Part shown: positions 21,910 to 32,690 of the stretch, one piece after another
Layout of the letters: every line of letters starts with the position of its first letter
Position numbering within the stretch: the stretch's first letter is position 1
NCBI GenBank assembly: GCA_048772705.1
Contig: JBLWGC010000035.1
Coordinates: forward strand, 310,001 to 374,000
Reading direction: 5' to 3'
DNA: 64,000 nucleotides
Source of the DNA: Leidyana gryllorum EB-2025a
Lineage: Eukaryota; Apicomplexa
Made by a program: the position numbers and the translations under genes
The notes under the pieces: generated by a model
The model's input: only the letters and a program-made list of their open reading frames with translations
What the model was told of the DNA's origin: nothing
The model's database searches: none

Positions 21910-22604
21910 ATGGGTTATGTACAGCCTAGCCGTTGGCTCGACAGTAAGATAACAATCATGTTTGGGTGCCCGAATTCGGTGCAGGTGCTGTTATGGCATT
22001 GTTCCTGATGCTGTTGTCTTCGTAAGTCTCTAGTTGCTGGAACCACGAGCGCAACTTGGCTGACAGTACCACGTTATATGTGTTCGGTCATTTCTGGGCT
22101 GTTGCACAAAGGCCCGAGTTTGCGCAGTATAAAGTGGGAGAGATTATGCGAAAGATGTTCCGATTCAATGTGAGTGTGATTCAAGCGGGCTCCTAACCAA
22201 AAACCCCGCAGTCTCGGTTTGACTTTAACCTCACGCACATTCTGTTGCTCTCAATCATCATCTGTCTACTAAGCTTGGCGTAAGCTATTTCCCGCGCTCA
22301 CACCCTCACAAGGTGCACCTATGTAGGCCCGAAAAGGTACCGCCGCCAAAGAAGACGGAAAAGAACAGTAAGTGTCGGCCTGCTCTCGGGGCCTCCCGGA
22401 AAATATGCTGACACAGAGAGGCCCAATGATGAAGAACCCGCCCGTGCCTCCAGAACCTGATCTGCCGGAGAGGATAAGCTCGTTATTAAGCACCATTCTG
22501 GATGCCAAACCAGTATCCCAGCTAAGAGACCAGCAAACAGTCTGTCTAATCTTCCCTTCGACATTGTGCCGAACTCGACTGTACTGCATCCTGATAGATT
22601 CTAG
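21910..22604 (+). CDS. Small two-span membrane protein in seven tiny exons
   Basis: Seven-exon model, 135 residues: 21910-21943, 21985-22021, 22067-22169, 22212-22279, 22327-22367, 22421-22481, 22541-22604. Exons are 34-103 bp and introns 40-59 bp, and all phases agree. Two hydrophobic helices (SAVMALFLMLLSSTTLYVF and THILLLSIIICLLSLA) flank a basic loop (YKVGEIMRKMFRFNSR), followed by a Lys/Pro-rich tail. Not recognised. Confidence is lower for the last two exons, where two acceptors compete. The stop TAG lies 2 bp before the ATG of the next model. Confidence 0.5.
22602..22604 (+). promoter_or_regulatory. Stop TAG 2 bp before next ATG, possible trans-splice acceptor
   Basis: The sequence reads ATTCTAG TC ATG. 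The AG of the stop is preceded by a modest pyrimidine content and would place a leader directly in front of the next ATG (22607). Inference; it depends on both gene models being right. Confidence 0.3.
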
Positions 22605-22606
22605 TC

Positions 22607-23321
22607 ATGTTGTACTCGCCGGATGTCAGTCTGATGAGAAACGCAGCTCGTTGGGCCCTTTGATAGCCACGACCTGCATGACAGATGCTGAAATAGCATT
22701 TCTCGTGTTGGAACACATAATAAGACCCTCTCTCCTGCCACGCATCATCCCCGAACATATACGTTTTCATCCCATCCTCAAACCTTATCTTAGTCAGTGC
22801 TGTGACCCCAACCCTTCCCTCATAGTTCTGTCTGCAGTTGTTCTACCCCCTGTCGGCGCTCTCGCCATCATTCTCAGCTATTGTGTGAGTTCATCGCGAA
22901 GTTTCGCCAACGTCTCTGCTGTTTCTAGTCACTCAAAGAGATACTGCGGGTGGAACGCACCTGTACAAGAGCGCGCCACGTTACCATCCACAACATTGCC
23001 CTGTGGGCGGTGATCAACAGCTTTCTGCGGAGATATTGTGACTCAGACTTGTCCTATTACTTAGATCGTTCGCCCTCCCCACCCGCAGTCGATAGTACTG
23101 CTGATTTCAAGCAGTGCCCGCAGAGAGTGAGCGCGTGTTCCACTGACCAGATTCGCACGTTCGTCAATTCGTAGGCTCAAGTCTTCGCGCGTATAAGAAG
23201 TGCGCGAGAGGCGTTACGACGGCCAGCGGCGCATCCTCCGTTCTTTCAGATACACAACGTCCAACAAAGGTATCCAGGGGGTCCTCCAGCTGACATTGGG
23301 GTTGGTCATACATTCTTCTAA
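22607..23321 (+). CDS. Unknown small protein with one hydrophobic segment
   Basis: Four-exon model of 195 residues: 22607-22649, 22685-22884, 22929-23126, 23175-23321, with introns of 35, 44 and 48 bp. A hydrophobic stretch (LIVLSAVVLPPVGALAIILSY) sits near residue 70, with a basic, helical C-terminal half and an end reading YPGGPPADIGVGHTFF. Not recognised. A further splice at 23270 to 23334 would extend the protein to 23458 and overlap the antisense DUF2009 gene; the simpler stop at 23321 is preferred. The first exon depends on a 35 bp intron with a GTTGGG donor and is uncertain. Confidence 0.42.
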
Positions 23322-23359
23322 CTCGCCGATGCAGTAATCAGAAGCTCATCCGCTTATAT

Positions 23360-25606
23360 TCAGAACTTCCCGTCGAAACCTGTGAAGCCACACAACAGGA
23401 AAACGGGGTAGTATCTCTTCTTTTCAATCTGATTGCACCAGTTCCAAGCGGAAGTTAACCGGCCATCGATACAAGAACCTGTAGCGCACACGTGTGTGGC
23501 GCAAAAATCGAGCCACTCACCTGCGTCGAAGAAGTTGTCTGCTCCACTCCCATCGAAGGCATGTCGGAAGAAGTCGCACAAGATGGTTTTGCTGTACCAA
23601 AGATGAGGTAAAAGCTCCCTTCGAAGGTAGGACTTACACTAGGGTCTCTGTAGATCCGTATCCATCCTCAATCATCTTAGCAATCGCCCGATCGGATCGA
23701 CAGAGTTTGGGAATTGTATCGAGTACTTGCACAATGGGGTTAATGAACCGAGGAATCTATAAAAAAGTCGTAAACTCTCACCGATCAGCCCGCTGAAGGA
23801 TGCACGTACCTGAGTGTACTTGTCAATGAACATTAGAGCATTTGGAACATTGTGGTCTCCCAAATGCACTGCAGAGGACCCTACCCAGCCACCAGCTTCC
23901 CGTTGGACTTCACAAATGATGTCGTTGATTGCTCTGTAGACATTGGGGGCACTTTGGATACGATTGAGCCCTTGCCCTGTTTCCTTGAGCTTGTACCGAT
24001 TGTCAGCGCTGAGCATATCAATGTCCGCCATATACCAGAGACGCATAAAGTTCCGCAGCACCGCTCGCCACAATAGCAACGATTGTCTAACGAATTGGTA
24101 TTGACGCGCGTGTTGATGAGTGAGGCGAGCACCACCCTGTCCAGCTTGGATAGCAAGAGAGAATCTGTCCTCCGGTCGATCTGCAGGGAAGTACGTCTCC
24201 AGATAGTCGAGCATCTGATGCACAGGACGCTCTGTGAATCGTAGGAAGGTTTGATGATCTTTCATCGAGTAGATGGCAAGTTCAACATCCTCTTCCGTCA
24301 TTTCCTCAGACTTCCAGTCAGCGGAGCGCGGAACGCTCAACCGATCAGTCTCTTCTTCCTCAGCCGGACTCGAAAAGGTCACTGAAGAAAGGGGAAGAGA
24401 GTATGTGTGATTGATGCACAGTTGTCCATGAAGGCGAGATAAGGCTGTGACACTCTGGTCGCTTACTGAATCGGAAGAAGCTGCGTCCGGTATACTTGGT
24501 CGGCTGCTTTTGGGTGGCATAGCGGGCAATCAACGTCTTTGTAGCCTGTTCCTTCTCTTGTAGAGCCATCTGTACCGCCCAGCGGTTGTTTTCGTCGTCA
24601 TAGATTTCTGCAAAGAATGGAGGCGGAGATGACGAGTTCCCATACCTCTGGTGGCGACCTGCATGAGTGGATCTTTGAGGAGCTCCAGCCCATTCTTTTT
24701 GCAGGCGAGAAGCTGATGAACAGTCTTGACCGAGGAGACACAGTCAAAGTCGAGCATCCGTTGGATGTGAGGGTCCCGCGAGTCCATGAGGAAGTACATC
24801 AGCTTTCCGTAGCTGTCTCTCATGCGTTCAGGGTTGAGGACTTTGTAACGGCGTCCAATCTCAAAGCACGCTTGGAAGAATGGTGCCAACTGGCTGAAGT
24901 CTCGATCCTTGATGAGACGCTGGCCCTCCTCATAGTCTCGTGCCAGCACCAGACCGGTCAAGATGGAGCAAATCTGCCTGATTTGTTTGACCACTTGACG
25001 ATGTTTCTGTCCGGCGTGAAGGATGTCGATGGAATCGGTGTAATCGGAAATGTACAGAGTGGATTCGAGAAGTCGCAGCAATTCTCGCTCTGCGTAGACA
25101 AGTCGCAGTGGTGTGTGTTTGGCCAGTCGCGCCAATTTCTCCATGGCCCTGAGTTTCTTGGGTGGAGCCTCCAGATCCTCTGTCGGGGCCGGAACTGTAG
25201 CATACTGCGTTTTCTCAGCTTCACGTAGTTGGCTCAGAATTCCCGCTCCAACTTGACGAAGGACATCGCCCCAGGGCAATTCCGGGTTCTTCCGCACGCC
25301 CATGACCACTGTGTGTCAAACACAACTTTCGAGTCTAATTCGAGTTTGCTGTCACCCACCTTTGAGCCAGTCGACGTTGCGAAAGTGGTTGACGGCCAGT
25401 CGTTCTTCTTCCGTCAAGGCGCCAAGTTCTGTCATGGCTTCCTCGTCGCCAGCTGTAACCGCCGGCGTGGTGCCTGTCCCTGAATCCTCCACTTCGTCAT
25501 AGGTGCCATCGAGCATATCTCGATCATTGCTCTCTGCTGTCGCGAGCTGTTCGACTGCCACTGCCTCAGAGGGCGCGTCCAGGAGGTCCTTCAGGGAGGG
25601 ACCCAT
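23360..25606 (-). CDS. DUF2009-family conserved eukaryotic protein
   Basis: Seven-exon model of 643 residues: 25606-25360, 25308-24646, 24607-24467, 24381-23810, 23756-23638, 23591-23521, 23478-23360. The sequence shows the conserved blocks I associate with DUF2009: YGKLMYFLMDSRDPHIQRML, LWYMADIDMLSADNRYKLKE, GQGLNRIQSAPNV, GGWVGSSAVHLGDHNVPNAL, and the C-terminal FRHAFDGSGADNFFDAG then SCIDGRLTSAWNWCNQ. The splices restore these blocks exactly, which supports the model. The family is widespread in eukaryotes and has no settled function. The N-terminal 80 residues are acidic and variable. The ATG is 30 bp head-to-head from the PARP gene. Confidence 0.85.
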
Positions 25607-25636
25607 CGCCTTGGATTTTTTTTTATCGCTGAACGA

Positions 25637-28600
25637 ATGCCCCCCAAGAATAAGGCACCAGTAGAGCGCCCCTATTTGGTCGACTATGCACCGACCAGTC
25701 GAGGCAGCTGCAAGGTATCGTCTCAGATCCATCCGAAATCGACGATCACACAGAAATGTTCGAATCCAATGGAGCAAGGGGAACCGCGATTCGGTCGACG
25801 TGTCCGTTCTCCGTGGTAGGAAATCTATGAAAGCGGATTGAGAATTCCTGGTGTATTCAAGGCACGATGGCCTCGATACCCAATACTATCACCTGGCGTG
25901 CGGCAGAAAGTTCACCGAAGACCTCTCGGAGATTCACAGTGAGATTCGACCAAATACTCGACCACAGAGGACAATTGAGTGAACCGCAGAACTGGGCACA
26001 TTGTGCTGGGAACACCTCGTCCAAGCGTCAATCATATTCAATGAGGACCTGAAACTCGGAGAGTGAGATCTAATTTGCTCTTCACAAGCCAGACTCAATA
26101 CAGTCCCGCTGTCCAGAAGTACAAAATGGTACTCAACGCAGTTTATGACCTGCAAAGTGAGATTACTGCGGCGAAAGTACCGCAGATCCATCTCGCTCGA
26201 GTTCTGGAAGCCAATGGTTTCCCGCCAGAAGTCTGCGCCAAATATAAAATGCCGGAGCTCACTCGACTAGTTGCCGATAACTTACTCCGAGGACAACTCC
26301 CAGAGTGTCCGCTATGTCACAACACAGCTCTGGTGGCCGTAAGTACAGTACCCTCTTCATTTCTAGGTCACTTCTACCGCAGTATGGTTACGAAATCCAC
26401 TGTTATGGCTACTGTGAACAGAGCCAGTGTGATTTCTTGTATAGCTGGGCCCCTTTTGCACGAGTCCAAAGCAAGTATCACACCATGCTGACAGACGAGC
26501 AGGTCGCGGCACTCAAGACCCGCGAGGCGCCTTTCAAAGTACCCGTAAGCTCAATCAATACTTCGTTCTTCTCATGGCGTTCTGCAGAAAGATCTGTCGG
26601 GCGGAGGATGGACAAAGATAGAGAAAGCTTTGGCGCAGATCGGAAGCGACGCGCAATTCCGTAGCAAAATGTTTCATTGCGACGTTCCCAAGGCAGACTC
26701 CACGACAGCGAGTGGTGAGCCCGAGATGAATCAAATCAGCAATTCCCTTTCAGATGCGCCCAGTACCGCAGGTTTCTCAAGTGGCAAGAAGGGCGGGGCG
26801 GTTGCAGCCAAGATTGCCCCTGAGGATATTCCCGCCAACCAATTGTTAAATGGTTTCATTGTGATGGCTATGAGCTGTGAAACTCCAAGATGCGCGATAG
26901 AACAGCGAGTCACGGAATTGAATGGAAGATGGGCGTAAGTGCGGGACTAATTATCCCCCTTGTGCCATCGTTCGATATGTGTGTAGGGCTCGGACAAGTG
27001 ATCTGAAGAAACTGCCTCGTGACGGCAAATTGATCTGTTTAGTGGCCAAATCCAACTGGGCTACTCGGAAAATGACCGAGACGGGACAACAGGTGATTGG
27101 AGCAGGTGCCCTCATATTGCGTGAGGAGTGGTTGGAGTTTCTGCAAGAACCCACCGACTTCCGTGGAGCCGTAGGCAAAAAACGGCCGAGTCAACCTGAC
27201 GATCTTCCACGGGGTCCGATCCTTCGGACTGCTAAATACATGACGCACTTCCGCATAGAAGGCCCGCGATGTACAGATGTACTGACACTGCCATGGGCAA
27301 AGGACGGTGGTAGTGCGAATACTGCGAACGCATCATTGGCGGTGAAGCCATGTGTTCGTCGCGAGTCCAAGTTGATGCAAATATCTGATGGTATTGAGCC
27401 GCCTGAAGGATTACAGAAATCTGACCTGCGGGTGTATGTGGATAGAGGGAATAATGTCTACAACGTGGCTTTGACATGTGTTGATATGAGTTCTGGGAAG
27501 AATTCGTACTATTTAATGCAGATTTTAGAACGCAATTTGCCCTCCGTATCGCGGAAAAGGAAAGCAGAATCCAAGCCGCAACCCAGCGCAAAGCGTTCCA
27601 AGAAGGAGTCATCCAAAGGCGGTGTCAAGAGCGAGATGAGTGGTGATAACGACGAGAATGTGCCGCCTGGTGAGAAGGCGAGCGGCCATGGGGGCCCATC
27701 GACGGAAAGCTCTAACGTACATCCTGATTACATCGATAACACCCGCTATAGCGACGAGGAGTGGCAGGAGATGAGGCTTAATCATCACCGTTATTGGTGG
27801 ATCCGTCGTCATGGCCGGACTGGAGAGTCTGATAAACGACAGCATCAGGGATGGGTGACAGAATTCGACTCCTTGAGCGACATCTTAGCAGAGTTCCACA
27901 AGAAGTTTCTCGAACTGACAACTGTAGAGTTCGGCGATCGAGATAAAGCTGTCAAACCGGGAGTCTACAACTTTGTTGATCTGGAAGGTTACGATTACGA
28001 TGGAAAGGCCGCTGCAGCAGCAGCTGAGCCTCCGAAGCCCCAGGTGGCGGTAAACGAAAAGAAGAAAGGGTCCTCGGACAACGAAGCTAAGCGGCAGACG
28101 CTGGAGGATAGGATTCGAGAGATATTGCGGTTTATCTTCGACAAAGATACGATGAAGGCCACACTCAAAGCGCTCGATATTGATGTCACAAAGTTTGAGT
28201 TGAAGGATCTGTCGATCCCCCATCTCGAGAGCGCATTCGGCGTGTTGAGTGATATCGAGACCGTGATCAAAGCTCGAAATCGGAAACAGTTGACTCCGAT
28301 CGAAGAGCAGGCAATGGAGTTGAAGCTCAAGGGTTTGACGGGCAAATTCCTGTCGATCATTCCCATGTCGTTCAAGCACCATGAGAAGCCGTTGATAGCA
28401 ACCATACAGGAAGTCAAAGCCAAATGTCAAATGCTAGAGGACTTTATTCGGACAGCCGAGACGGCTCAGGCCATGAGTGCTGTGGAAGAAGGTATGGACG
28501 AAGAAGAGCGTCAAGAAGATCCCATCGAGCGGTGTTATGCCACGCTGGGCTTCGATATGGAATGGGTCGACACATACCATCCGATGGTCAGTACCATCGC

Positions 28601-29446
28601 TCATTTGATTCGACAGGGACACGGCCCTACACACACTTCATTCACATTGTCTATGAAGAATGTGTTCGCTTTGAGGGTTCGCAATCTCAAGTATCGATCA
28701 GAGATTGGAAACAAGCGCCTCCTCTGGCACGGCAGTCGGATCGGGAATTGGGGGGGTATTCTCCGCAACGGTCTCAAGATCGCCCCACCGGAAGCCCCCG
28801 TTTCGGGTTACATGTTCGATAAGGGAGTCTACTTTGCTGATATGATCAGTAAGAGTGCTCAGTACTGTTGCACTGACCCGAAGAATCCCCGCGCTCTCTT
28901 GTTGCTGTGCGAAGTCGCTTTGGGATCTCAATATGTATGTGCTTCCAGTGACTCGTCTGCTGCTTCCAAAGTCAAGAACACCCATGACTCAACTTGGGGT
29001 GTTGGTCGATTGGGAATGGACGAGGGTAAGGCTCGCTGGGCCAAGTCGGCCAAAGGTGGTCCCGATCATTGGGTGGGAGACACCAAGTGCAAAGATCAAG
29101 TGGACGAGATTGATCGAGTGCTCATTCCAGCGGGGAGGATGATCGATCAGACGTCTATTGTGCACAAGATGGGCTTCAAACACCTCGATCTCCAGTACAA
29201 TGAGTTCATCGTCTACAACACTGTAAGCACTGAATGTCGACCCGTCGTCTCTACAACTCACTCCCGCAGGAGCAAATCCTTCCACGTTACCTCGTGGAAG
29301 TTGAGTTCCATTTCAAGCATTTCGTCAAGGGAGAGGCGAGCCAGAGTAGTGATGACGAAAGCGATGACGACGACGATGACGATGAATCGGCGGTCTCAGA
29401 GCAGGACTCAAGCGGAAGCTCGGATGAGTCGAGCTCTTCGTCCTAG
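25637..29446 (+). CDS. Poly(ADP-ribose) polymerase, PARP1 type
   Basis: Ten exons (25637-25714, 25754-25812, 25862-25938, 25990-26062, 26104-26338, 26383-26544, 26588-26714, 26754-26934, 26987-29222, 29270-29446), 1134 residues. Order of domains: one PARP zinc finger (YLVDYAPTSRGSCKKC ... QYYHLAC), PADR1 region (CPLCHNTALVAYGYEIHCYG), BRCT at about 285-390, WGR at about 485-650, helical regulatory domain at about 700-825, and ADP-ribosyl transferase at about 860-1090. The catalytic H-Y-E triad is present: His near 911 (LLWHGSR), Tyr near 947 (KGVYFAD), Glu near 1069 (QYNEFIVY). It makes poly(ADP-ribose) on nuclear proteins at DNA breaks. Unusual: a C-terminal Asp/Glu/Ser-rich tail of about 35 residues after the catalytic fold, and only one N-terminal DNA-binding finger. 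Confidence 0.93.
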
Positions 29447-29459
29447 TTGAACCTTTGTC

Positions 29460-30388
29460 CTACGCTTGTGCGGTCCGAAGGATTCGGTGAGTTTCTGTGA
29501 TGATGTCCGAGAGGGGCGCGCCGTCACCGACAAATATCTCCTCGCGCAGGGTGGCGTGGAAACCCCAATCCTTTTTTCGTAGTGGAACTCCAGTCCAGTA
29601 GTCGTCTTCTCCCACTCGTGCATTGCCGTCACTCTCGCTGATGGGGTTCGAGAGCGGCTGGTCCTCCAGGGTGTCCTCCAGACTCAATGAAGCTGTGTCC
29701 GGGAACCGTCGGGCCCTGACATTCTCCAGAATCTCAAAGAACAGCCCTCGTATAGACTCGCTGGAGTCTTGGCTTGCGGAACACCCAACCAAACGCCACC
29801 ATCGATCACCATCCATTCGCTCCAAGTCGAGTGCCGATCGCAATTCCTCCAGGGACATGGCGTCCGCTACATCTTGCTTGTTACCAACTACCATCAAATC
29901 AGCACCGGTCATTCGCTGAGAACATCACACATATGTACACACACGCGATCTCTGCGACTCCACCAAGCCCACCTCTTCTCGAAGAACTGCCTTGAGCTCA
30001 TCGCGACACATTATTACTCTCTCCAGATCGCTACTGTCGACCACCCATATAAGGGCGTCGGCCGCATGAAAGTAGTTGGACCAGAATGGTCTTAGAGATC
30101 TCTGGCCTCCAACATCCCAAAAGTCCACGTTAATTCTTTACACCACATTTGATGCCGACACACACAGGTATCACTCACGGCCCGATACGTTTAGTACGGA
30201 TTTGGAAGCCCACTGTGGGTGCAACCTCATTTATATCTTCGGCAAAGAATCGAGTGACCAACGTGGATTTTCCTGCGTTGTCAAGGCCTCTGGAACGAAA
30301 TGGATACCGAGCCGGCGGCTTACAGAATGAGACAACGGACGCTTTTGCCGCGTGTAGCCTCACGCCTGATCTCGCTCAGAAGCACCAT
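29460..30388 (-). CDS. ARL2-like small GTPase with C-terminal extension
   Basis: Four exons, 30388-30324, 30289-30179, 30135-29973, 29915-29460, 264 residues. G motifs: GLDNAGKS (about 22-29), the switch-1 region VAPTVGFQIRT, WDVGGQRS (about 66) and VGNKQD (about 123). The N-terminus MVLLSEIRREATRGKSVRC and the phrase LREERMTGADLMVVGNKQD resemble ARL2 rather than ARF1, so a role in tubulin folding or ciliary and mitochondrial trafficking is likely from family knowledge. The start lacks a myristoylated Gly2, as in ARL2. After the GTPase fold ends (about residue 185) there are some 75 extra residues, acidic then ending in helix, absent in usual ARL2. Stop lies 13 bp from the convergent PARP stop. 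Confidence 0.85.
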
Positions 30389-30423
30389 TTGCGGCCGTTA
30401 CTTGACCCTGGGACACACCTGTG

Positions 30424-30960
30424 ATGCCTCGCGTTCACGTAACAATTCACGAAGGACGGAATCTCCACCAGTCCTGGTTCAGTCTCTCAAAAATAGTGAG
30501 ATATAATTAGTTGTTTGGTGTGACATCCGATGGTAACTCCAACCAGGATCCCTATGTGGTGGTACGCTGCGGCACTTGGAACAAGGCCTCGACTTCAACA
30601 GTACTGAATGGAGGCAAAGTGGTGACCTGGGGACAGACCTTGTCACTCAGATGTCCCCGAGGACGCCCCATTCGATTCGTCGTCAAGGACGATGACTTGT
30701 TGTGAGTGCTACATACAATGTGTGTGCGCGATAAAGTTCATTGACAGTTCGGATGATTTCATTGGAGCAGGAGCAGTTCCATTTAGTGCATTCGCTGGTG
30801 GGCGTTGGGATGGAGAAGTTTGTGTGAGTGTAGCCGCAAGAATAGCACCCGAAGACCTGCCTTTCAGCTGATTCGAGATGAAACAAAGGAAGCAGGCAGC
30901 CTGCTTGTGACGATCATTTTCGATGGAGCTAGTTCCGGCACAGATGAAGCGCCTGCTTAG
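30424..30960 (+). CDS. Stand-alone C2-domain protein
   Basis: Four exons, 30424-30495, 30547-30701, 30748-30823, 30868-30960, 131 residues. The protein is a single C2 fold: MPRVHVTIHEGRNL, SKIDPYVVVRCG, VTWGQTLSLRCPRG, IRFVVKDDDLFSDDFIGAGA, ending in a beta-strand LLVTIIFDG. DPY and the D-D-D-x-x-x-D-D-F-IG loop supply candidate calcium ligands, so calcium-dependent membrane binding is plausible. Minimal plant and protist C2 proteins of this size are known. The first intron (51 bp) was chosen over a 15-nt alternative because it makes the DPY motif follow properly. The stop TAG overlaps the antisense gene's stop. Confidence 0.8.
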
Positions 30961-32690
30961 CCAATATACTGGGTATCCACAAAAACCCTAGTGATCCATA
31001 GGAAAACGGAGTAATGAATTGAGGTCAGGGGAAGAAGATGTGGAGGGGCTACGCCATGTAAGTGTCGGTAGACGAGTTGCTCTTGTGCTGGCTTCCCGGG
31101 GAAGAAGGGGTCGTAGTGAGGCGAAGTCAGGATTGGTAACGAAAGGGCATCGATGCGCTTGTCGAAACCCTCGTCCAACCCACTTTGTTCAAGGTCCTCA
31201 TCCTCTTGGTCTGACCTGGCCTGAATCGGACTGGTGGGCGCCGTGGAAGGGGCTTCAGCCATCTCAACGCTAATTCTCGTTGACTCCGAGGTTGCACGAG
31301 ACTGCGGCATGGTTGCCGCCCGCACAGTCACCCATAAATGGAAGGGCTGGTAGATATAGTAATAGAAGGGGACGGAGGTGACGAAGCAGAGGAAGCACAC
31401 AAAGAAGAAACCAGCTCCTCCTAAAATGTCCGACTGCATAGAGGGAGAACAACTTCGAAGGATTAACGAATAAAAGAAACTAAGGATGACGGCTGTGCGT
31501 CCAGGCAAGACAGCCAAGATTGGGTCTTGGCACATTAGGCGCCACACGAGTCCTCTATGTGCGTAAGGGGCGCACAAGAGTAGTAGGCAGAGAGAGGCCA
31601 ATGGGAAAAGGCCCCAGGGACTCAGTATGACCCATTCTTGTAGTGTTGGGGTCCACCGTAGGACAAAAGGGGGAACGATCCAGGACGCGAAGCGATTTAG
31701 CGACCATTCAACGTGGAGTGGATCGAATACGTAAGCGCACATGGTGCTTAAGAGAACAGCATCGGTGATGAAGGGGAGCACCCAGCGTCCGAAGCGTGTG
31801 GTACGACTGTGCGTCTCCGGTCCTGGGCGGTTCGGTTTGTCTCCGTCAGGGTCGACCCAACCCCAGTCTCTGACAATCTCTGCCAGGACGATACCTGCCA
31901 TGAAACGGGGCAGTGTGAAGATGGGGTGGATGTACCACACGGCACTCCCAATTAGGGTTCCTCTGTCATACAGCTGCTGTGCATTTCCCATCTCGACGAC
32001 TGTCGGAAGCGTGTAGATGAACTGTCCAATGATCAGAGGAGCAGCTATGCACATGACCAGCGCGGCTGTCGTCATGAAAGAATATCGAACGTATTTGTTG
32101 CCACAAAGCCGTCCTTTCATCATGAGCATCGTTCGGCTCAGAAACGGGTACGCTACCCAGCATGTGGCGACAGCAGACGCGAGAGCCAATCCAGGGGCAG
32201 GGTCGATGACAAGGGATTCGGCGCGCGGTCTACTTAAAGGATAGAGAGTCCACCAACTGCTCGTCAGGGTGGCGGAGGCGAGAAGTTGGACGATCTTGAA
32301 CCCGAAACCTCTCCGGAACCAGATGGCAACACTCCATAACCATACAAAGGCAATCAAAGGCACGAACGGCAACAGCCTCAACTTGTAAAACAGCTTGGTG
32401 ACTTGAGCAAAGGAAGCACTATTGTTGCTATTTGGGTAGAAGAAGGGGCCGTAGCGAAGATGCGTCAACAGTCCGCTCATCAGAAACATCACTGATGTCG
32501 TCAAATGCTGGTTCGACATCATCGTGTGGACCCATGGGTGACTAGGGAAGAGGTTGGCACCGACAATACTTGTCAGCAGGAGGAACTGCAGCGACTTGAA
32601 GATATCTATGTTGCGGCATGTTTGGGTGAATACCAACCGACCTGGACCTGAACTCGCAGCAGCGTTACCAGCCACCCACTTGGCTTCCAT
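30957..32690 (-). CDS. Acyltransferase-3-like multi-span membrane protein
   Basis: Single exon of 577 residues from ATG 32690 (frame is open six codons further upstream). About ten hydrophobic helices. Blocks that recall the acyltransferase-3 (OafA/NRF-6) family are LTTSVMFLMSGLLTHLRYG near the N-terminus and TLPRFMAGIVLAEI in the middle. The family moves acyl groups across or onto membrane-facing substrates; the substrate here is unknown. The canonical early His of the family is not obvious. The C-terminal 110 residues are hydrophilic and end in an aromatic stretch. Intronless, unlike neighbours. Start is 12 bp head-to-head from the CdsA-like gene; the stop overlaps the C2 gene stop. Confidence 0.6.
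   Translation of the reverse strand: MEAKWVAGNAAASSGPGRLVFTQTCRNIDIFKSLQFLLLTSIVGANLFPSHPWVHTMMSNQHLTTSVMFLMSGLLTHLRYGPFFYPNSNNSASFAQVTKLFYKLRLLPFVPLIAFVWLWSVAIWFRRGFGFKIVQLLASATLTSSWWTLYPLSRPRAESLVIDPAPGLALASAVATCWVAYPFLSRTMLMMKGRLCGNKYVRYSFMTTAALVMCIAAPLIIGQFIYTLPTVVEMGNAQQLYDRGTLIGSAVWYIHPIFTLPRFMAGIVLAEIVRDWGWVDPDGDKPNRPGPETHSRTTRFGRWVLPFITDAVLLSTMCAYVFDPLHVEWSLNRFASWIVPPFVLRWTPTLQEWVILSPWGLFPLASLCLLLLCAPYAHRGLVWRLMCQDPILAVLPGRTAVILSFFYSLILRSCSPSMQSDILGGAGFFFVCFLCFVTSVPFYYYIYQPFHLWVTVRAATMPQSRATSESTRISVEMAEAPSTAPTSPIQARSDQEDEDLEQSGLDEGFDKRIDALSLPILTSPHYDPFFPGKPAQEQLVYRHLHGVAPPHLLPLTSIHYSVFLWITRVFVDTQYIG

Noticed and set aside
23335-23458. Extra exon for the 22607 gene overlapping the DUF2009 last exon by 99 bp
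   Set aside because: Phases allow it, but stopping at 23321 is simpler and avoids coding overlap with a securely identified gene.
30496-30510. A 15-nt intron in the C2 gene
   Set aside because: It gives an open frame, but the 51 bp alternative (30496-30546) matches normal intron size and places the DPY motif correctly.
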